Positions 34,621 through 45,500 of a stretch of DNA of 64,000 nucleotides are shown piece by piece. The DNA comes from Anas platyrhynchos. Taxonomy: Eukaryota; Chordata; Aves; Anseriformes; Anatidae. Location: assembly GCF_047663525.1 (NCBI RefSeq), contig NC_092613.1, forward strand, positions 3,621,501 to 3,685,500, given 5' to 3'. Position 1 is the first letter of the stretch. Each line of letters opens with the position of its first letter. Made by a program: the position numbers and the translations under genes. The notes beneath the pieces are model-generated. The model ran no database searches. It was given only the letters and a program-made list of their open reading frames with translations, and was not told the DNA's origin.

Positions 34621-37069
34621 GTGGTTTAAAAAATGAAGCATGTGCATGGTGGGATGGTAGCAATGAGCGAAAATGGGTGTTGAGGACTTTTGGATTCACA
34701 GGACCTTCCTATAGAACGATTTAACTTGAAATGAGAAGCTTCCAGGAAAAAAATAGACCGCAACTGTTCCAATGCAACTAAAACCAATGCCTACATCACT
34801 TTTTTTCACATGAGGAAGGGGACAGAGCGTGGCGTCTTCCTGTTTCATTGTGAATGGGTGTCCTGACGTGATGCTGGTGCTGTGCTAAGCATGTGGCAGG
34901 ATGGGTGCTGAAGCACGGCAGCACACAACCTGCATTTAAACAGAGATCCCACAGCTCCCGTCTTCTCTTCACATGCTGCCGTTTTCACACACCAGGGATG
35001 CTGTTGGAGATGAGACACTGCGCTGTGCTCCTGATAGCTGGTGATACCTGTGAGCTTGCACAGCTCTTTGCAATTGGTGGGTGCTGGGCAGCTTTGGGGT
35101 ACCAGCACCATGCGGACTGGTTGGGGTAAGTGACACAAGGCAAATTCTCTGCCCGTTGGAGTATTTGCACACGTAGACAGGTAAATTAATCTGGGTAAGG
35201 CGAGGTTAGTAAAGCAGAGCCGCTGCTCCTGATGTGCCCCCTGGGCGTTGCTCTCCCCACTCAGAAGGGTGTCCATGCTCACCAGCAGTGTCTGCTCCCT
35301 GCTGCCGACCAGCCTCCGTCGGTCAGGACCGGGAATCACAACCCGTCCCGTCACAGCCTGCAGCCACAGCCTGGGCACAAATTACCACCGTTTTCATGTG
35401 GTCAGGTGTGCAGAGCAGTGCGGTTGCTGCAGGAGCACTCAGAGCTGCGGCCAGGAAGACTTCTTACCGTGCGTACAGCCGTGGGCTGGCACACCTGAAC
35501 GGCCTGGGGATCAGAGCTGGGTTGTGCCCTGCTCCTGCCCTTCCGTGGGTACAGCCCCTGCCAAACCCGCCTGATGATAAAACCGCTTTGTAAATTTTGT
35601 CCGCTAAATTCTCCTTCTCATCTCTGTCAAGGTCTGTCCCGAATTCTTCTCATCTCCTTTCATCTTCTTTGACGTTTGAAGCTTTTTCAGGGTAATCAAG
35701 TCATTTTTCTCGCCGTTATGTGGGCAGACTGTATGCACCGGGCATGGGTTTTGCTCTACGCAGAGCACTGCATGCGCTTACGGCGCTGCCTGCTCAACAA
35801 AGCTGAAGCCTCGTCGTGTCCCTGCCAGCTCACGGGGCTCTGAAGCAGGAGTGGCTGGGCGGGCACAGCTGCACAAAAAGGCATCTCAGAGCACTGGCAG
35901 CAGGATGGGATTGCCTTGCAATTTGTCAGCTGGACAGCCCTAGGATAAATTATTATTAGCGCCTCATCCTGCCCTATTGTTTTCAACAGTAGGAAATAAA
36001 GCACGTGCAACCTCCTTGTTTTTTCAGCTAGGTCCTTTGCCAGCTGATGATATAATGGCAATGGCTGGCCTCTCTTTTCAAGTATGCTTTCTTAAATGTT
36101 TATCCCAATTTGCAGGCATTTCTGTGTCCTAAAGCAGGGGGTCAAGCCCCAGATCAACTGTCACAGGTCCTTCCTGTGGTGGATATTATTAAATTATTAC
36201 CAAGAGCAAGTCAAGCGTTTTAAAAATAAGTATCTCTGAGGTTTTTCTTTAAATGCAGGAAGTGTGCACCAGCGTCTGCACACGCTTGACTTCAGCATGT
36301 GGAATAGAAACTACAGATGTAATGAAAACGAAAGGCGACTGAGACTATTCATGGCAGAAAGTTAACGTAATGCTGAAAAGACGGCTGAAAGTATGTGTGG
36401 AAATTGGGGAATTTCTACATTAACGCTGACAACCCGGCTGTCAGCCCGCCTCTGCCCTGCTCTCCCAGCACACAGGCAGAGGTGAGGCCACGCTAAGGGA
36501 CAGCAAAACCCTCCAGGGCTGCGTTGAAGGAAGAAAGAGAAAGCAAATTGCTGCGTGCGCTCCCAGGTGAGCACAAAGGTTGGACGGGGACGAGCCACGG
36601 AGGGACCTGGACACGTTCATTTGTGCAACTTACTGCCGGGGTCAGCCCGGCACCAGCGGGTAAAGGTCGCTAATCCCCAGGGACTAGGAGCAAGGAGGTA
36701 GGAACCGTGTTGGCTTTGCAGGGTAACGACGGGTGACTCGTTTTGAGCAGTTTTCTTAGTAGAGATGCCAAAAAAAAAAGTCGCTATTAATTCTGTACAT
36801 GCGGCTGAGCTTCCAGAGGGCCGAGGCCAGGACCCACACATGGTGCTGAGCCCATGGCACAGCCGGGGGAGAAGCAGGGGGGCACGGGCACCGTGCTGCC
36901 GGGACGTACCCATGCCGATGCCGGTGTCGATGCCGGTTTTGGAGCCGTGACGTCCCGGTGGCAGCTCGTCCCTCCGGCTGACCTCGGGCACTCGGGCCCA
37001 GGATGAAGCGGGCTGGGGCTGCCGGGGGGGCAGCCGCTGATGTCCGGGAGTGCTGCGGGCAGAGCGGGG

Positions 37070-37440
37070 ACACGGTGGGGTTGGGGGCGCTGGGGGGACT
37101 GGGGGTGACTGGGAGGAATGGGGGGACTTGGGGGGGGTTTGGGGAGGGCTGGGGGTGAAGTGAGAGGGCTGGGGTGGGAGGGGGGCAGCTGGGGGGGCAA
37201 CAGGGGAGGGCTGAGGAGGGAGGGGGCAACTTGGGGGGGGCGGGGGGAGAAGGAGAGGGATGGGGGCAGCAGGAGGGGGCTGAGGTGGGGGTCGCGGGGG
37301 TCCCGATGGGGGCACTGGGGGGGTCTCGGGGGCAGCCCGGGGTGGGTGTGGGGGACCCGGGGGGGGCCGGGCTGGGGGTCACCGGCGGGAGAGACCCCGG
37401 GGTAAGGGGGGCTGGGCGGGACGGGGGGGGCCTGGGGGGT
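37070..37440. repeat. G-run array beside the DRAM2/CEPT1 promoter
   Basis: About 370 bases of degenerate G-rich minisatellite on the + strand (runs of 4-8 G separated by CT, TT, A or GA). It lies within DRAM2 intron 1, where the DRAM2 transcript would be C-rich. The density of G-tracts predicts many possible quadruplexes. Confidence 0.8.
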
Positions 37441-37485
37441 CCCCTGGGGGCTCTCCCTCCCCCCCCCCCCCCCCAGCGCTTTTAC

Positions 37486-37600
37486 CTCGGCCGCTCCCGC
37501 GCCGGCCCCGCGGCGGTGCCGCCCCGAGCCCCGCCCCCCCCGCAGGGCCCCGCCCCCAGCCCCGCCCCCAGCCCCGCCCCCTCCCCTCAGCATCGCCCCG
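37486..37600 (-). other. DRAM2: Probable DRAM2 non-coding first exon
   Basis: On the - strand GGCCGAG is followed by GTAAAAGC, a good donor in the CpG island. The exon would end at 37486 and start somewhere in 37550-37700. In mammals DRAM2 and CEPT1 are arranged head to head, which supports a DRAM2 first exon here. The right boundary given is nominal. Confidence 0.5.
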
Positions 37601-37708
37601 CCCCCAGCCCCGCCCCCTCCCAGCCCTCGCCCCGCCCCCCGCCCCCCCTCTCGCTTTCCGGCTGTCGCAAAAGGTGTCGCAAAGGCGCCGCCCGGGCGAG
37701 GAGCTGAG
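37487..37708. promoter_or_regulatory. Bidirectional CpG promoter of DRAM2 (-) and CEPT1 (+)
   Basis: Only 222 bases separate the proposed first-exon donors of the two genes. About seven Sp1-type GC boxes (CCCCGCCC), mostly in CAGCCCCGCCCC-like repeats, lie between 37527 and 37650. A CTTTCCGG ETS-like core follows near 37660, with a short direct repeat, TGTCGCAAA, near 37663 and 37675. There is no TATA box. Head-to-head genes sharing a CpG island in mammals support the reading. Confidence 0.7.
37660..37708 (+). other. CEPT1: Probable CEPT1 non-coding first exon
   Basis: GAGCTGAG followed by GTAAGG is a strong donor at the edge of the CpG island, making 37708 the last exon base. The start is unknown. 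The next exon (acceptor TTATGTTGCAG) begins at 39152 and carries the start codon. Confidence 0.55.
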
Positions 37709-39151
37709 GTAAGGCCCGGCCGCCTCCTCCCCGCTTCCCCTTCCCGGTTCCCCGCGGCTCCTCCGGGGCTCGGGGCTCGGCCCGGTGTAGGGCGGGTGGG
37801 ACCGGCCTCGGGGCCGTGCTGCAGGTGGGCACGGGGCTGGGCGACCCCCCCCCGGCCGGGCCGCACCGCACCGGGGCCGCCTCCCCCGGGCCGGGGCTGA
37901 GCCCGAGGCTGGGCCCTGCCCCCCGCCCCCCGCCCCTGCCCCCTCCGACCCCCCCCTGCCCCCGGTGGGAGCCCCGCGGGGCGGCTCGGCCCGGTTCGGC
38001 CTGGGGCCGGTCCCCCCGGGGGGCCGGGTGAGGCGGGTCCCCGGTTTATTGGGCTCCAGCCGAAGCAGGGCTCTGTGTGCTGGCTTTCTCCTCTTCCCCT
38101 CGCGGTTTTCTCCGTGGGAAATTGCCCTAATTAAGCAGCGGAGGGTGGAAGCGAGAGCGCTTGGTGTTGTGCCACAGCTGACCTTTGGTTTACTTAGCTT
38201 GTTTTCCCTGCCCGGTGTGTGACTTGCTCACAGTCCCAGGGATAACTTATCTTCCTCTCTTGGACTTCATTCTGCTTAGCAGTTAGGGTTATTTACTTAT
38301 TTAGGTTGACTGTACTAGATAAATACCAGACCTTCCTTTGTAGCCTCCCTTCCTTCTATTTCTCTGCTCGTCTCTGTGGGGAGTTACGTGGTTCTGGTCA
38401 CCTGCTGCCAGGAGAGAGGCAGCACCGCAAGGCTCCTTGTTGGCGCTGGGAATGCTGTTTGTGGCCCCACATCTTTTCGCAGCTGGTGTCTGTAGGCTGC
38501 CTCTGACCAGCTAAAGCTTCACAGCTGCGGCATGTTCTTGCCTGTCTTAAGTGTTGAATAGACAATGAGCTTTCACCTGATTTAGGTTGGACTTGGACAA
38601 GAAAAGAGCCACCATGGCAAAACTGATACAAGCATTTCTCAGATCGCTGTTCCCTATAACTGCCTTTAAGTGGTTGCTGCTCCTCAGCAAAGAGGCAAAG
38701 CTGCTTCAGAGCTGTTTAACTTAAGATTTCTCTGTATTTGTTCAGTTCTTAGCGCTATCAATTGATAAGCTAAGCAGGGCGCATCGGTTACACATCGCTC
38801 ACGCTCCCAGGAGAGCGATGTGCGGGGCTGAGTGTGCTGTAGTCTGTAACGCAAGTCAGTGGTGTGGTGTAAGCTGCTGCTGAAATTTAGGCTGGTGATT
38901 GCAGGATATTTGCTTCAGTAGGCAGCAGGAAAGGAGAACAAGTGCAACTTACTATTTTATAACTTTGTTGAGAACAGTTGCTTCCTGTCTTTCCTCAGCA
39001 ATCACCAACTAAGAGAGTGCTCTTATAAAATCTTCTTTGGTTTGCTGCTGGCACATAAAACGCTCTGTGGAGCATTGCTTAGAAACTTCTGGTACCTTTA
39101 AATACCCCCATGTTCTTCACCTTCAGTATGTCTCACCCCTTTATGTTGCAG
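37709..39151 (+). other. CEPT1: CEPT1 intron 1
   Basis: Begins in the CpG island (rich to about 38.05 kb) and becomes AT-rich. No other feature recognised. Confidence 0.55.
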
Positions 39152-39214
39152 GGTCTTATGATTCTCCGTAACAGCTGTTATCTGCCAAATAAAAATTCTG
39201 ACGCCACCCGATCC

Positions 39215-39553
39215 ATGAGCGGGCATCGAAACCTCAAGAGGCGATGTGGGGAGTCACATCTGGAATCCCCCGCGGGCTGTGGACATGGTCCTGCCGCTGG
39301 CTGCGTGTTAAGCAAACTAGTTCAGCTGCCTACACCTCCCCTGTCAAAGCACCAGCTAAAACGGTTAGAAGAACACAAATACCAGAGCGCTGGACGATCG
39401 CTGCTTGAACCTCTAATGCAAGGTTACTGGGAATGGTTAGTTGGAAGAGTTCCAGCCTGGATTGCCCCGAATCTGATCACCATCATTGGACTGTTAATAA
39501 ATATCTTTACAACTCTGCTATTAGTATATTACTGCCCAACAGCTACAGAGCAG
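39215..39553 (+). CDS. CEPT1: CEPT1 first coding exon
   Basis: 113 codons ending TEQ, donor GTAAGT. The exon starts near 39152 after TTGCAG. The chosen start is the MSGHR methionine conserved with mammals. An upstream in-frame ATG at 39158 would add 19 residues. Contains [20 protein letters not shown] and the first helix (APNLITIIG...). Confidence 0.93.
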
Positions 39554-42500
39554 GTAAGTGGTGGGCTTCTGTCGGCCTTTGGGGCAGCTGCTGCGATCGG
39601 GCAGCAGTTGGCTCTGCTCCCTGGTGGGCTCCTGTGTCTGTGGGAGCTGTTCCTCCTGTTCCTTCCCTACCTAGCCCACGGCCCTGGTACGTTCAGGCTG
39701 TTCTCTGTGAATGGTTGTAATGCCTGGGCATCTAAATGAGTGCCTGCATGCAAAAGGAGCACGTGGGGATTTGGGGTTAGCATGCTGCTTGCTGAGTGAT
39801 GTTCACTGGGTTCCCCGGAGGGCTGATGGAAGGGATGCCATGGGGCAATAGTCCCAACTTGAAACGGGGCCTGGTACCAAAGCAGCTCTTCTGATAGCAG
39901 CTCTGCTATGAGGATGTGCTTGAGTCCCTGTGCAGACAATGAAGAAATGGGTTTACATCTCTTGCGTGCATGGCGTGCGGAGTTCTTGGCAGTTTGCTTT
40001 CTCTGCTTGTGACTGGGTTAGTCACCTTTAGCTCTCGGAGTTGCCACACGATGAGCAATGCAAGGTGACTCGGCTGGCAGTTAGCTCTGTTTGCCGACCC
40101 AGATGGAGTTGCAACACAGCGAGCAGCCCTAGATCAGACTGAGCACCAGAGAGGTGTAGCTCAGGAGTTAGAGAGCTTCCTTCTGTGGCTGGCATGCCCA
40201 AACCCCGTGTCCTGAATGAAGCGAGTGCCCTTCTGCATCCTTCTCAGGCCCCGTGTTGCCGAGTAGCTCAGGTCAGGGCTGCAGACACGACGCTGTGTGG
40301 GAACGCGCAGTAGTCTCCTGGAGCAGTGAGCCACTTGTGGTCTGCGATGTGAGAAGGCTGGCTGAAAGCCAGGGCTGTGTTTGTTCTGGATGCACTAAAA
40401 GCTCATGACCTGTCCTCGTCAGAACTGTCTCAACTTCATGTAATTCCTGGTTTCAAGGGTACAAAGTCTTCCTAAGGGATTTCAAGTTACTAGCTTCAAA
40501 GACTTTTTTTTTCTCCCTCACTAGGGAGAAAACTCAGAGTTGCCTGATAAGGCATGGGAGAAGACTTTCATTTTTGAGCACTATAAAAGTTCTGTTACTT
40601 GAATGTTTATTGTCTTGAAGGATACTCATATGTGAATGCAATGAAAAGGATTTATCTGATACAGGAAATATATTACACACCAAATAGCTGGAGGAGATCT
40701 CATGGGTTCTAGCTTTTGAAATGTCTAGGCTTCTTTGTAACCAGAGCTGATAACTCAGGTTGGGAGAATGCTTCTTAGTCAAGTGGCATGTGGCTTCTTC
40801 CTATGTGAGCTCTCAAAAAAAAAAAAAAAAAAAAAAGAACAAAAAGCAAGCTGGTGCATTCAGCCCTGCACATCCTGTTCATGTATGACATAGCAAAAGG
40901 ATGTTTGCCTTCTAGCGATCCATTGGAATGGGTAGTTTTAGGGAAAAAAAAAATTGTGGAATTTAGGAGGTGTACGGTGTTAAGTGAGTACTAAGTTTGA
41001 GTGGTGAATGCTTGGAGCAGCTCCTTCCTTGTTCAGGCAGTGCCATTGCCACACACCTTTGTTTTAACTTGCCTCTTACTCCGATAAAGGCATCAGCCAC
41101 AGAACCAGAGCATAAAGCTGAGTATGGTTGTGTTCTGGTTGGTGATAAAACTTTGGAAGTACATGCGCAGCTACGCGGTTCGGAAGGTGATAGAGCTCTA
41201 GCTGGCTGAATTACAGTTATTGCACGTTTAACAGCTTGAGAGTTGCTTTGTGCTTATTGAATGGGTTTGTCTTCTCACTTTAGCTGCAAAATAACTTTCT
41301 GCTGAGGTAGCTTCCAGCCTGATCTAGTTTGCCATATGGCACTGCAGCCCTGCGTGCTGGCATGACAGGAAGGATGCCAGCTCAGTGGCAGAGCTGTGAG
41401 CTGCTGCTTTTAAGTGTCAAGTAGCTGTCTGGGAAGAAAATGGGACTTCGGGCTTCCAGAAACAGTTTTCTTCTGAAAGCGCTATTGCTTTCAGATGTAA
41501 ATTGGGTCTGCCTTGTAGCTCAGTCTTAGCTCTGCTTTTTTCAAAAGCAACTTGGCTACACCTTTCATCAACAGGAAGAGTCATGGGAACGTAGCTCTTG
41601 CAGCTCCACTGGTAGCCAGAGGAAATGAGACGAGTTGCTCTGCTGCATGCTGAGCTGGGGGACCTCACCTAGCAAAGCTCTGAGCAATGGGAAGACGCCT
41701 GCGCTTTTGTTTCTTAAGAAAACAAAACAGGAACCAACAAAACAGGACAAACAAAAACTCATGTAAAGGGGAACCATGAAATCTTAAAACAGATACAAAT
41801 ATCATTTAGGTAGAAATACCTACGCTGGTGATGAAAGCGCCAGCAGTCTGACTTCTGAAATCTGTAGATAAAATTGCATGACACCAAAGAAAACTTGAAT
41901 GTTGTGTAAAAAGTCTACATCTGAGAAACAGAAATGTACCCACGCGTGCTCCTTTTCTTTTTGGGTCACGCATTATCCCCTTATCTCTCGTTCTTGTGCT
42001 AGTTTGTATAGGTGCCTCGCTAAAAGCAGAGCGTGGTGCCAGCTTCTGAGGCAGGAGGAGCTGTTTTGCTGCTTACTGTAGCAGGAACAATGCAAGAGAA
42101 TAATGTGATGGGCTACAAATGAGTCAAGGTTGTGTAGACCAAAAGAATGCAAGCCTCAGAGCTTTATGAGAGGCCAGGCAGCTTGATTAAGCCTCATAGC
42201 TCTGTTTGGGCTTTGTTGAGGTGTAAAATACAGCTGCTCAGAAATGATCACTTTTATAAATGTCAATGTGAAGATTGCAAAATAACCAATAATACCTGTT
42301 TATACACCCATAAAACTGAGAGTGAGTAACTAATGGCAGCCCTCTGGCTTTTGTGGTGGTGGTGAATGCTTGGAACAGCAAAAAGCTTGATTTGTAGGCT
42401 TTGGTCTAGCAGGGATTTGATACCTTGCTTTCTTCAGCAGATGTAACAATTGCTAGACATGATATGGGTATTAAGAGTTATTAACATGGATTTGGTAAAG

Positions 42501-45500
42501 CTGCTGATGTGTGGTAGTCAAAAATAAAATACTTGGTAGTAGAGGTGCTGCGCTAGGGAGCCCTGAAGCTTTACAGGTCTCAGGAAACACGGTGGCTCAA
42601 CTTGAAGTCTAACAATTTGAGCACTACACGGTCACGTAGCTCTCAAATACCTCTGCAGCCTGGTAATGCCCTGTATTTGGCAGTGTTTTGGGACGTGACA
42701 CCTTGTTGAGGTCTTGTGAAGATGAGCTCAGCGTTTGTGAGGCAGCTGCATGTTTTGGGGGCTAAGAAAGCATGCAAATCTCTACCTCACTCAAAACAAC
42801 TTACAAATTCCTCTACAGGAAATAGAAACTAGACAAGAGCTTAATTGTGCCCCGCTTTGCATATGCAGTTCTGTCTTTTTCAGATGTACAGAGCGGTTTC
42901 CTGCTTTAGAATATGCACTATACCTGTTAATCTGAGCTGTAACTTCTGTTTTATTAACATTTCACATGCCATAACCCCCTCTGCCTGCCCCTGCACGGGC
43001 CAGCTACTGGAAGGCCCATGCATGCGACTTGGTAGATTTCTAGGTAAGAAATTGTGTGCAAATGCAAAGCTGTAAAATGAGTTTAAGGTGTTTTAAACCA
43101 GAAGGATTAAGTTTAACTTTAAACTGTCTTTTACCCTCACTGATAATTTCTTTCTTAGGCACCTCCCTGGGCATACATTGCCTGTGCATGTGGCCTTTTC
43201 ATTTACCAGTCTCTGGATGCTATAGATGGGAAACAAGCAAGAAGGACAAATAGCAGTACTCCGTTAGGAGAGCTTTTTGATCATGGCTGTGATTCGCTTT
43301 CCACAGGTATTGTCATTTTTACTTAAGTATTGAGGATTAAGTGACTCTATTTCAGGGGGTCAAATCTGGAATAGAAGAAAATGTTCCTTTACTGAAGAAG
43401 TGGACCACTGATGTTTCTGGTGGTTTAGCTTCTCAATCAACTTTCTTTCGATAGATCAACTGAATGCCTTCTCTTGTGTTATGCTGAAAATTAAGCATGT
43501 GACTTATTCAGTCTGAGCCAGCAATTTTTTGTGTATGCTTTATCAGTCTTGGTTCTGAAAATTTACTGAAAAAAAAAAAGCTAAAGTGCTCTTCTATATT
43601 AATTTAGATCTAATTTATACAGAACAATTGCACGTATGGAGCCTGAGCAATGGGACAGTAGAAGTCTGAGTTTGATTAGTGTCGGTCAGATCAGTTCCTT
43701 TCTAGGTAGGTAGAGTTCATTGGGCCAGCCTGAAGTTTAATCCCGTTGCAAAAGAATGATCGGATGCTTTAGAATTTAAATAACTGAGAGCTCTTATGAA
43801 TTATATTTCTATTAGTATTTTATCAAAGTTGCGTGTTAAAATAAGTACAAATGCATAGATACCTTACAAATCTTAAGTGGTAAACCTTGGATTTTCTTAG
43901 TGGCATAAAACTTCAGAAAATGGGGAAAAACACGTTCAGCAAACCTTGGATACAAGAGAAAACCCCCAAACTGTCCACAGGCTCCAACTGCATAAATTGC
44001 TCAAGTCTGTTGATGTCTAATCTCATTAACTTCAGTGAAAATATAAGAGACTTAGAAACCCTGAAATTGAGGACTTCTGAAAACCGATAAGACTTCTAAT
44101 ATGCTCTTTACAGTCTGTATTTTCAATGGAAGTGATCAACTCTTATAAATGTCTATGAAGTAAAACTCATCAGGATACCTGCGCGCTGTTGCTCCTGTCT
44201 GGGTCCTTTGTTAGATTTGCTTTTGGTAAGGATCTTTACACACATACACACTTTATGTTTTTACCATGTGACTGATTTTCTTCTGCAGTCTTTGTGGTTT
44301 TGGGAACTTGTATTGCTGTGCAGCTGGGAACGAACCCTGACTGGATGTTCTTTTGTTGTTTTGCTGGAACGTTCATGTTTTACTGCGCGCACTGGCAGAC
44401 GTACGTCTCTGGAACGCTGCGTTTTGGCATGTAAGTACCTTGGCTGAAAATAAAACTGAAAGTTAAATGGCTTTTCTGTCTAATTCCTCTTTGTGACTGT
44501 AGTTCAGATTGTTTAGAGTGGTAGTAAACTGTTTATGTGCTTAAAGCTTGTAATAGTTATTACCTATTATTGCATTATTCAATAGCTGTTGAATGCACAG
44601 TTAATACTGAATGTTCCTTAGCTTGTTCTAGGAGTGGTAAAGTTTCTTTTTTCCACGTTAAGAGCTCATGATGTGATTTAAACCTAAATAGGGGAAAATA
44701 CATGGGGCTTCAGCCCCGATATTTGGCTGCCTTTGTCAGATGGTGGCAAACTGACTTAACTATCTCTCTCTTGATCTTCCTTGACTTTTGATGATGTATA
44801 GTTAATCTTTGCTGTTAAGCATAACTCTTAAATACAGTGTATTAATTGACATTGTGGCTGAAAGTTGAAAATCTGAGTCTGTTTTAGTAAAGATTGGTTC
44901 TGTTAATAATGGTGCAGAAATGCGATGCCTAGAAAGTCAACAGCCAAAGTCTCATTTGCTTGTGCATGAAGGTAGGTGGGCAAACAGCTCCCAAGGACTC
45001 GGTGAGCTGTGGGATTCACCAAGCTTCATGCAGAAGCATACGTTTGTTCTACCTCTGCACTTGTGTCATGTAATCTAATAAATATATTTCCAGTTAACAA
45101 GCTGCAGAATGAATTTGCATCTGAAAACTTCTGAAATTTGCTCCTAGTGTGGGATTTTGAAACAATGCTACAATGTGCACTGTTTACTTAGTCTGTTACT
45201 GAGTTATTCATATCTCAGATACTGCTAAAACAGCTCAGTTACGGACATCTAGTCTGTAGCAGCTCTTATTGGCAGAATACTAATACAGATTCTCTTGAGA
45301 AGCTTATTTCTAAACTGCTGTTCTAATTCTGACTGTACCAAAGCAGAGTAGTTTCAGTCAATAGTTTCTGATACTTAGATCTTGATGACATCTGACTCAT
45401 AACCTGTATGTTTTTAGGCTTTTTTTCTTTTATGCTGTAATGGAGCTCTCAATACTGAATGCGTTTTAGCTCCTTTTCAACATTATGGGGCCCTGATAAT

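Larger units (their letters stand above)
31849..37485 (-). other. DRAM2: DRAM2 5' UTR and first-intron region
   Basis: 5.6 kb between the DRAM2 start codon and the donor proposed for its first exon. It contains three CR1-type fragments, an (AACC)n run, a moderately GC-rich stretch at 34.85-35.6 kb, and a G-run array next to the promoter. No coding exon is recognised. Confidence 0.6.

Noticed and set aside
36617-37866. Long Pro-rich frames (232-359 codons) on the - strand near the DRAM2/CEPT1 promoter
   Set aside because: They are translations of the C-rich strand of the G-run array and GC-box array, low-complexity proline repeats with no domain.
39554-39739. Extension of the first CEPT1 exon to a stop at 39739
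   Set aside because: The reading frame continues past TEQ only because the intron happens to be open. The GTAAGT donor and the match of the next exon show that splicing occurs at 39553.
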